DNA of 6,708 bases from an uncultured Micrococcales bacterium (GTDB lineage: Bacteria; Actinomycetota; Actinomycetes; Actinomycetales; Microbacteriaceae). The notes beneath the pieces were generated by a model, which had not been told where the DNA came from, ran no database searches, and was given only the letters and a program-made list of their open reading frames with translations. A program made the position numbers and the translations under genes. Numbering within the stretch: position 1 is the stretch's first letter; each line of letters opens with the position of its first letter. Below are positions 1 through 5,018 of the stretch, piece after piece. The DNA is taken from the NCBI GenBank assembly GCA_903824455.1, contig CAIJWY010000137.1:1-6708 (forward strand). Reading direction: 5' to 3'.

Positions 1-1
1 C

Positions 2-952
2 TCGAAAGAGCTTCGCAAGCGTTTCATCCAGGGGCCAAAGTCGGTGGTTGCCCGCTGGTTAAGAAAGCCGTTCCACATGGACGGCTGGCGCATCGACGTG
101 GCGAATATGACCGGTCGCACTCGCGATGAAGACATGTATTTAGAAGTGGCTCAGGTGATTCGTAAAACCATGGTTAGGGAAAACCCCGACACCTTGATGC
201 TCGGCGAATACACCGGCGATGCCGCCTACGAAGTGCAGGGCGATGGTTGGCAGGGTGCCATGACCTACTCGAATTTCACCAAACCGGTTTGGCGCTGGTT
301 CTATAACAAGAATGCCAAAGGTGATCCCGGTTTCATCGCGGGCGACGGCAATTTGCAGGCCGATGGAGTTGACCTGGTTACCAGTTACAACCAGTTCATC
401 GCCGGTTTCCCTTGGCACGTGAGACTTCACAACATGAACCCGCTCGATACTCACGACATCCCTCGGTTCAAATCGTTTGCGATTCCTGGAGCGCAGCCGG
501 TGGCAGCGGCCATGCAGTTCACTTTCCCTGGCATTCCGGTGATTTGGTCGGGCGACGAGTTTGGCCTAGATGGCTTAAACGGTGAGCAGTCGCGAACCCC
601 AATGCCTTGGAACAATGAACGCCAACACGACCAGGCAATGTTGCCGATTTACCAGCAGCTAACCCGGATTCGCAAGGACAACTCGGCACTCAACGAGGGT
701 TCGATGCGATTCATCTATGCCAGTGCCGAAGCAATTGTTTACGCGCGTGAAGATTCCAAGCAAACCGTGGTGGTTTGTGTAACTCGTGGCACCGACGACG
801 CCATTTTGATCCCGAAAGACGCTGTTCCTAACCTGATCAACGCCACAAATATTCACGGCGGTGGCGAAATCGTGGCCGAGGGAACGATGTTGAAACTGCC
901 TGGTTCGGCGCTTTCTGCGAACATCTGGAGTTTGCGCAGCACTCGCGGTTAG
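2..952 (+). CDS. GH13 alpha-amylase-family glycoside hydrolase, C-terminal part (5' end outside window)
   Basis: Hydrolase or transglycosylase of alpha-glucosidic bonds, probably cytoplasmic and acting on maltodextrin- or glycogen-like oligosaccharides. The frame is open from position 2 with no stop, so the gene begins to the left and the GTG at 44 is not its start. Numbering from that GTG, three GH13 signatures are visible. GWRIDVAN (14-21) carries the nucleophile Asp18. LMLGEY (51-56) carries the acid/base Glu55. LDTHD (134-138) carries His137 and the transition-state-stabilising Asp138. SGDEFGL and RTPMPWN follow, the second resembling the R-x-PMxW segment of neopullulanase, maltodextrin glucosidase and alpha-glucosidase relatives. 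The last 90 or so residues look like the usual C-terminal beta domain. With about 316 residues visible, the missing part should hold the N-terminal half of the barrel. Family membership is firm; exact specificity cannot be decided. Confidence 0.9.
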   Translation, partial: SKELRKRFIQGPKSVVARWLRKPFHMDGWRIDVANMTGRTRDEDMYLEVAQVIRKTMVRENPDTLMLGEYTGDAAYEVQGDGWQGAMTYSNFTKPVWRWFYNKNAKGDPGFIAGDGNLQADGVDLVTSYNQFIAGFPWHVRLHNMNPLDTHDIPRFKSFAIPGAQPVAAAMQFTFPGIPVIWSGDEFGLDGLNGEQSRTPMPWNNERQHDQAMLPIYQQLTRIRKDNSALNEGSMRFIYASAEAIVYAREDSKQTVVVCVTRGTDDAILIPKDAVPNLINATNIHGGGEIVAEGTMLKLPGSALSANIWSLRSTRG

Positions 953-959
953 TGATAAT
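932..959 (+). promoter_or_regulatory. Candidate promoter for the tRNA-Thr/tRNA-Met pair
   Basis: TTGCGC (932-937) and GATAAT (954-959) are separated by 16 bases. The -10 box matches the TATAAT consensus at five of six positions; the -35 matches only at TTG. A start near 966 would give a leader of about 33 bases before tRNA-Thr. The -35 lies inside the last codons of the GH13 gene and the -10 begins two bases after its stop. The tRNAs must be transcribed from somewhere and this is the best candidate seen in the short gap, but the match is by eye only. Confidence 0.4.
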
Positions 960-973
960 CTCTTCTGGTGTCT

Positions 974-989
974 GGCGCCCATAAGCGCC
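974..989 (+). other. Small GC hairpin between GH13 gene and tRNA-Thr
   Basis: GGCGC (974-978) pairs with GCGCC (985-989) around a six-base loop. No T-run follows, so it is a poor intrinsic terminator for the GH13 gene. If the tRNA promoter just upstream is real, the hairpin lies in the leader removed during tRNA 5' maturation. Function unknown. Confidence 0.3.
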
Positions 990-998
990 GTTCAATCC

Positions 999-1070
<72 letters not shown>

Positions 1071-1074
1071 CTGC

Positions 1075-1148
1075 GGCGGGGTAGCTCAGGTGGTTAGAGC
1101 ACACGACTCATAATCGTGGGGTCGCGGGTTCGAGTCCCGCCTCCGCTA
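1075..1148 (+). tRNA. tRNA-Met (anticodon CAU, elongator type)
   Basis: Acceptor GGCGGGG (1075-1081) pairs with CTCCGCT (1141-1147) using two G-U pairs, including the terminal one. The D stem is GCTC/GAGC. The anticodon stem CACGA/TCGTG encloses loop CTCATAA with anticodon CAT at 1109-1111. The T stem GCGGG/CCCGC encloses TTCGAGT, and the discriminator is A1148. CCA is not encoded. The anticodon stem lacks the three G-C pairs of initiator tRNA, so this is an elongator. A lysidine-modified tRNA-Ile(CAU) is the alternative, but sequence style and the pairing with tRNA-Thr favour Met. Confidence 0.93.
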
Positions 1149-1187
1149 CTAGCAGCACATACCTACCCTCAAAACCGCTAAGCCAAG

Positions 1188-1199
1188 TAATCTTGTGTT
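1188..1199 (+). promoter_or_regulatory. TANNNT -10 box giving a likely leaderless hadA mRNA
   Basis: TAATCT (1188-1193) ends six bases before the GTG start of hadA, the spacing expected if transcription begins at the first base of the start codon. No purine-rich Shine-Dalgarno sequence is present in the preceding 20 bases and no good -35 box is seen, which is common for actinobacterial leaderless promoters. The TAA inside the box is also the nearest in-frame stop upstream, so the gene cannot start earlier. Confidence 0.5.
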
Positions 1200-1643
1200 G
1201 TGGTCAATCCAAATGTTGAGGGCAAGAAATATCCCGCAACCGCGCCTTATCTGGTCGGTCGCGAGAAAATCCGTGAATTCGCCCACGCGGTCATGTCTAG
1301 CAACCCTGTAAACCTAGACGTGTTCGCCGCCCAAGCGGCCGGTTACACCGATCTGGTTGCCCCAACAACTTTCGCCGTGGTGATTCAGGAGCGATCTCTG
1401 GCTACCGTACTGGCCGACCCTGAAGCCGATATCGACTTCAGCCGCGTGGTTCACGGCGACCAGCGTTTCGTTCACGTTCGCCCGATTGTTGCCGGCGATG
1501 AACTCACCTCAACCCTCAGAGTAGCCAGCGTGAAATCACTCGGCGGTCATTCGATGGTTACCTTTGAAACCGAAATCTTCGACGCCAACAACGAGCTGGT
1601 CTCAACCGCAATCTCCACCCTGGTAGTAAGGGGAGACGAATGA
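1200..1643 (+). CDS. hadA: (3R)-hydroxyacyl thioester dehydratase subunit HadA-like (MaoC-like N-terminal domain, hotdog fold)
   Basis: Predicted 147-residue hotdog-fold protein of the MaoC-dehydratase N-terminal / HadA family, close in length to known HadA (about 150-160). In mycobacteria HadA is the substrate-binding, non-catalytic partner of HadB in the type II fatty-acid synthase dehydratase. In keeping with this, no D-x4-H catalytic pair is visible. The N-terminal half has family-like segments such as YLVGREKIREFA (about 18-29) and LVAPTTFAVV (about 52-61). VHGDQRFVHVRPIVAGDEL (about 84-102) is the usual hotdog strand region. GTG at 1200 is the only reasonable start, because an in-frame TAA sits 12 bases upstream. 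The stop overlaps the hadB start as ATGA. The organism probably lacks mycolic acids, so the role is likely in general acyl-chain dehydration; that is inference. Confidence 0.85.
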   Translation: MVNPNVEGKKYPATAPYLVGREKIREFAHAVMSSNPVNLDVFAAQAAGYTDLVAPTTFAVVIQERSLATVLADPEADIDFSRVVHGDQRFVHVRPIVAGDELTSTLRVASVKSLGGHSMVTFETEIFDANNELVSTAISTLVVRGDE

Positions 1644-2062
1644 CCCACATCAACATTAACGGCCTCGAAGTTGGCCAGGAGATCGGCAGTCAAGAGTTTT
1701 TACTGACCCGCGACTCTCTGGTTCGTTACGCCGGAGCCTCTGGCGATTTCAACCCGATTCATTACCGCGACGACTTCGCGAAGTCAGTTGGCCTCGCCGG
1801 AGTGCTTGCCCACGGCATGCTCACCATGGGTGTTGCCGTGCAGCTGGCCGCGAACTGGGTGGGCGATGCCGGCAAGGTCATCGACTACGGCGTTCGCTTC
1901 ACGAAACCCGTTTTCGTCGACGTCAGTGAAGGCGCTCTAGTTGTGGTCACCGGCAAGATTGGCGAGATCGACACCGAAAACGGCATCGTTCGCATCGACC
2001 TCAGCGTGGTCTTCAACGAAACCACCGTGCTCGGCAAGGCTCAGGCCAAGGTTCGCCTCTAG
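1640..2062 (+). CDS. hadB: (3R)-hydroxyacyl thioester dehydratase catalytic subunit HadB-like (MaoC)
   Basis: A 140-residue MaoC/hydratase-2 hotdog protein, expected to dehydrate 3-hydroxyacyl-ACP or -CoA to the trans-2-enoyl thioester together with HadA. The hydratase-2 signature is clear: YAGASGDFNPIHY (30-42) places the catalytic Asp36 and His41 in D-x4-H spacing, followed by GVLAHGMLTMG, a hallmark of the family. Its length matches mycobacterial HadB (about 142). A strong ribosome site, AGGGGAG at 1629-1635, sits four bases before ATG, and the ATGA overlap with hadA suggests coupled translation of the two subunits. murB follows after three bases. No hadC-like third subunit is present. Neither the acyl-chain length nor ACP versus CoA use can be told from sequence. 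Confidence 0.9.
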   Translation: MTHININGLEVGQEIGSQEFLLTRDSLVRYAGASGDFNPIHYRDDFAKSVGLAGVLAHGMLTMGVAVQLAANWVGDAGKVIDYGVRFTKPVFVDVSEGALVVVTGKIGEIDTENGIVRIDLSVVFNETTVLGKAQAKVRL

Positions 2063-2065
2063 CTA

Positions 2066-3070
2066 ATGCGGTCTTTGCGCGAAGTAACCACCATGCGGGT
2101 TGGCGGAACACCGGCCAGCCTAGTTACTCCGCAAACTAAAGACGAGCTCATCGACGCATGCCTCAAAGCTTGGGGCAGCGGCGAAAACTGGCTAATCCTT
2201 GGCGGAGGCAGCAACATTGTGGCAGCCGAAGAGCTCTCCCTCCTCAACGTAATCAAGGTTGAAACCAGGGGCATCCAGATCGACGAAATCCCAACCGGCG
2301 CAATCATCCGCGTGCAAGCCGGCGAAGACTGGGACGAATTCGTGGCCCACACCGTGGCGGCCGGCCTCAGCGGCATCGAAGCGATGAGTGGAATCCCCGG
2401 AACAGTCGGCGCAGCTCCCGTTCAAAACATCGGAGCCTACGGCCAGGAAATCGCCGAGGTGCTCACCCGCCTAGAGTTCCTCGACTACGAAACCGGTGAA
2501 ACCGAAATCCTGGAAAACTCCCAACTTGGTTTCGGTTACCGCGACAGCATTTTCAAACACGGCAAAACCGGGGTGATCCTCTGGGTTGAATTCAAACTGA
2601 AGCACTCCGCTCACACTCACAAAACCGAGCGACTCATCGAAGCGCTCGGAGACACCGAAGAAACCCCGCTCGAGGTTAGAAAGCGCGTGTTAGCCCTTCG
2701 CAACCAAAAGGGAATGGTTCTCAACGAACAGGACCACGACACCTGGTCTTGCGGTTCCTTCTTCACCAACCCAATCGTTTCCAGAGCTTTTGCTTCAGCC
2801 CTTCCCGAAGAATGCCCACGTTGGGAAACCACCAACGAAGACGAGTTGAAACTTAGCGCTGCCTGGCTCATCGAACACTCGGGAATTGGCAAAGGTTTCG
2901 CGCTCGCGGCATCAAAAGCAGGCACCTCAACCAAACACTGCCTGGCCATCACCAATCGCGGCGATGCCACGGCCGGGCAGATTATAGAATTGGCAAAGTT
3001 TATTCAGACCAGCGTTTCTAACCGTTTCGGTATCAACCTGGTTCCCGAACCCAACCTGATCGGATTTTGA
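2066..3070 (+). CDS. murB: UDP-N-acetylenolpyruvoylglucosamine reductase (MurB)
   Basis: A cytoplasmic FAD enzyme that uses NADPH to reduce UDP-GlcNAc-enolpyruvate to UDP-MurNAc, the second committed step of peptidoglycan precursor synthesis. At 334 residues it is close to the E. coli enzyme (342). Visible signatures are TTMRVGG (8-14), the FAD-binding GGGSN (46-50), GFGYRDSIFK with Tyr158 and Arg159, CGSFFTNP with the proton-donor Ser231, and LVPEPN with Glu328 near the C-terminus. These correspond to Tyr158, Arg159, Ser229 and Glu325 of E. coli MurB, so the active site looks intact. The ATG is three bases after the hadB stop. No Shine-Dalgarno is obvious, so translation is probably coupled to hadB. 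The start fits because the conserved N-terminal motif begins only a few residues in. murB beside hadAB and aspC is a known actinobacterial arrangement. Confidence 0.96.
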   Translation: MRSLREVTTMRVGGTPASLVTPQTKDELIDACLKAWGSGENWLILGGGSNIVAAEELSLLNVIKVETRGIQIDEIPTGAIIRVQAGEDWDEFVAHTVAAGLSGIEAMSGIPGTVGAAPVQNIGAYGQEIAEVLTRLEFLDYETGETEILENSQLGFGYRDSIFKHGKTGVILWVEFKLKHSAHTHKTERLIEALGDTEETPLEVRKRVLALRNQKGMVLNEQDHDTWSCGSFFTNPIVSRAFASALPEECPRWETTNEDELKLSAAWLIEHSGIGKGFALAASKAGTSTKHCLAITNRGDATAGQIIELAKFIQTSVSNRFGINLVPEPNLIGF

Positions 3071-3681
3071 TTTTGGCACGCAGCATTCACCCAACCAAAG
3101 AGAAACTCATTGCCACAATGGTTTCTCTCATGGATGACCGCGCCCTGACTTCAATTCAGGTCGACGACGTGCTTCGCGAATCAAACATTTCCAAGGGTTC
3201 GCTCTATCACCACTTTGAAAACTTTGACGACCTGGTGGAGGTCACCCTGATTGCCAGATTCGCTGCCGGCGTCGACCTTTCCATCGAGCTTGTTGCCGGT
3301 GCCGTCAACGGCGCAAAATCAGCCAAAGAGTTGGTTGAAAAGATCATTGAAGTAACCACTTTTACTCAGGGACGCGAACGAGCGAAGTTCCGTATGGAGC
3401 GAGCCAGAGTTATTGGCCTGAGCGTCAACTCACCAAAGCTTCTCAACGCTCTTGAAAGGGAGCAGGATCGCCTAACCACAGCCATGGCCGATTTGGTTCG
3501 CGAAGGGCAGGAAAAAGGCTGGGTTTCCAAGGCTTTCGATGCCAAGACAATCGCCGTATACCTTCAGGCTTACACGCTAGGCCGAGTAGTCGACGACGTT
3601 GCCAGCAAAGACAATAAAATCGATCCCCAAGACTGGAGCAACGTTGTGGTTGCGGCCCTGAAAGCCCTGCTAACCGTTTAG
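3067..3681 (+). CDS. TetR/AcrR-family transcriptional regulator
   Basis: A 204-residue one-component regulator, the usual TetR length. The N-terminal DNA-binding domain is clear, with a helix-turn-helix at about residues 32-51 containing ISKGSLYHHFENFDDLVE, where the Y-H-H-F pattern is typical of the family. The rest (about 60-200) is the variable helical ligand-binding and dimerisation part, from which no ligand can be inferred. The start is uncertain. TTG at 3067 overlaps the murB stop (TTGA), and a second in-frame TTG at 3073 would give LARSIHP at the N-terminus. Neither has a convincing Shine-Dalgarno, so coupling to murB is likely. It is the last gene of the hadA-hadB-murB run and ends tail to tail with the aminotransferase gene. 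It may regulate its own operon or an envelope-lipid gene elsewhere; this is speculative. Confidence 0.9.
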   Translation: MILARSIHPTKEKLIATMVSLMDDRALTSIQVDDVLRESNISKGSLYHHFENFDDLVEVTLIARFAAGVDLSIELVAGAVNGAKSAKELVEKIIEVTTFTQGRERAKFRMERARVIGLSVNSPKLLNALEREQDRLTTAMADLVREGQEKGWVSKAFDAKTIAVYLQAYTLGRVVDDVASKDNKIDPQDWSNVVVAALKALLTV

Positions 3682-4871
3682 CCGAATAGCTTTTGTAGGC
3701 GCTGAATTCCCTCGAGCAGTGCCTCGTCGCCCAGCGCATAGCTCATGCGAACATAGCCGGAAGGCCCGAACGCCTCGCCAGGAACCAGTGCCACCTCGGC
3801 CGCATCCAGAATGTAGTCGCAGAGTTCCAGCGAGGTGTTGATCATTTTGCCACCCCATTCGCGACCCAAAAGCCCGCGAACATCTGAGTAAACATAAAAA
3901 GCACCTTCTGGCATCGGTGCCATCCAGCCAGGAATCTTGTTCAATTCGGCAACTGCCACTTTGCGTCGACGATCAAACGCGGCCAACATCGCCAAAACAT
4001 CATCCTGCGGACCATTCAATGCAGCAATAGCAGCCCGCTGCGAAATGTTCGAAACGTTAGAGGTCAGATGCGATTGCAGATTCGCAGCAGCCTTCATGGC
4101 ATCAGCCGGTCCAACCATCCATCCCAAACGCCAACCGGTCATGGCAAAGCTTTTCGCAACACCGTTCACCAAAATAGTGGTGTCAATCATCTCTGGCACA
4201 ACCTCGGTCACCGAGTAAGCCTTTAGGCCGTCGTAAATCACGTTCTGGTAGATCTCATCCGAAACAATCCAAACACCGTTAGCCAACGCCCACTGGCCAA
4301 TGGCCTCAACTTCAGAACGGGTATAAACCGCACCGGTCGGGTTCGATGGCGAACACAACAGCATCGCCTTGGTTTTAGAATTGCGAGCCGCCTCTAACTG
4401 CGAAACAGTCACCTTGTAGTTCTGATCAGCACCGGCAAAAACCTCAACGGTAACGCCCCCGGCCAAAGCAATCGCCTCAGGGTAGGTGGTCCAGTATGGC
4501 GAAGGCAGAATCACTTCGTCGCCCTCGTTCAAAATCGCCTGGAACGCCTGGTAAACCGCCTGTTTTCCACCGTTGGTAACAACCACCTGCGAAGCAGGGT
4601 AACTAGTTCCCGAGTCGGCCAAAGTCTTAACCACAATCGCCTCACGAAGCTCAGGCAAACCAATCGCCGGTGTGTAGCGGTGGTTCTTCGGATCAAGCAC
4701 AGCCAAACCAGCAGCGGCAACAATGTGAGCCGGGGTAGGGAAGTCTGGCTCACCCGCCGCGTAAGAAATAACGTTACGACCAGCCGCCTGCAAAGCCTTA
4801 GCCTTAGCATCAACCTTCAGGGTCGCCGACTCGGCAATAGCAGCAATTTTCTTCGAGATGCGTTCACTCAT
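3678..4871 (-). CDS. aspC: Class I pyridoxal-phosphate aminotransferase, aspartate aminotransferase type (AspC-like)
   Basis: Predicted cytoplasmic PLP enzyme that interconverts aspartate and 2-oxoglutarate with oxaloacetate and glutamate. Some members of this Ib-type subgroup also transaminate prephenate or aromatic acids. Taking ATG at 4871 gives 397 residues, typical of the family. Recognisable sites are GEPDFPTP (40-47), SNPTG with Asn177, SDEIY with Asp205 and Tyr208, GVAKSFAMTGWR with the Schiff-base Lys240, and GYVRMSY with the carboxylate-binding Arg375. No key residue is missing. A GGAAG ribosome site lies just upstream of this ATG, and the MSERISKKIAAIAES start matches homologues. 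A longer version from 4916 would add 15 residues without family character. The gene is divergent from the secreted-protein gene and convergent with tetR, overlapping its stop codon. In related actinobacteria it sits next to tRNA-Trp/secE. Confidence 0.93.
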   Translation of the reverse strand: MSERISKKIAAIAESATLKVDAKAKALQAAGRNVISYAAGEPDFPTPAHIVAAAGLAVLDPKNHRYTPAIGLPELREAIVVKTLADSGTSYPASQVVVTNGGKQAVYQAFQAILNEGDEVILPSPYWTTYPEAIALAGGVTVEVFAGADQNYKVTVSQLEAARNSKTKAMLLCSPSNPTGAVYTRSEVEAIGQWALANGVWIVSDEIYQNVIYDGLKAYSVTEVVPEMIDTTILVNGVAKSFAMTGWRLGWMVGPADAMKAAANLQSHLTSNVSNISQRAAIAALNGPQDDVLAMLAAFDRRRKVAVAELNKIPGWMAPMPEGAFYVYSDVRGLLGREWGGKMINTSLELCDYILDAAEVALVPGEAFGPSGYVRMSYALGDEALLEGIQRLQKLFG

Positions 4872-4878
4872 ATCTTCC

Positions 4879-4884
4879 AGCCTA
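4879..4884 (-). promoter_or_regulatory. Candidate -10 box for aspC
   Basis: On the minus strand TAGGCT (4884 to 4879) fits TANNNT and ends seven bases before the ATG at 4871, so a transcript could begin at or near the start codon. A GGAAG ribosome site between box and ATG argues instead for a longer leader. A TTGACG at 4926-4921 is a fair -35 element, but the sequence 17 bases downstream of it (TGCTTT) is a poor -10. Which is used cannot be decided by eye. Confidence 0.3.
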
Positions 4885-4981
4885 CAATCCCCAGCCCAAA
4901 GCACGTTTGAGCCCAAGAATCGTCAATTCTGAACAAGGTGAAAACTTGGCAAAACCATATGTTCGCCCTAACGAATAGGAG

Positions 4982-4987
4982 TAATCT
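4982..4987 (+). promoter_or_regulatory. Candidate -10 box for the secreted-protein gene
   Basis: TAATCT at 4982-4987 is the same hexamer seen before hadA. A start near 4994 would leave a leader of about 25 bases that includes the ribosome site AGGGGAAG at 5003-5010. No matching -35 is seen 17-18 bases upstream; TTGGCA at 4946-4951 is too far away. The 4872-5018 gap must contain divergent promoters for two genes, but the assignment is tentative. Confidence 0.3.
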
Positions 4988-5018
4988 TTCGATAACACCT
5001 AAAGGGGAAGAAAGCATT

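Noticed and set aside
44..46. GTG at 44 as the start of the GH13 gene
   Set aside because: The frame stays open to the left edge and the visible protein begins in the middle of a GH13 barrel, so the true start is outside the window.
974..989. Hairpin as a Rho-independent terminator for the GH13 gene
   Set aside because: The stem is only five pairs and no T-run follows, so it is listed as an unassigned hairpin.
1149..1199. TetR operator upstream of hadA
   Set aside because: I looked for a palindrome of useful length and found only AAG/CTT three-base arms around the -10 box, too weak to call.
2059..2425. Minus-strand open frames opposite murB
   Set aside because: They mirror murB codons, have no recognisable motif and no ribosome site.
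3937..4218. Plus-strand open frame opposite aspC (and similar frames at 4680-4910)
   Set aside because: These are antisense shadows of a clearly coding gene, with low-complexity composition and no start signals.
4872..4916. 15-residue N-terminal extension of the aminotransferase
   Set aside because: The extra residues show no family similarity, and a ribosome site plus a family-typical N-terminus support ATG at 4871.
4938..5018. 27-residue N-terminal extension of the secreted protein from a GTG at 4938
   Set aside because: It would bury the signal peptide, lacks a ribosome site, and covers the probable promoter; ATG at 5019 is far better.
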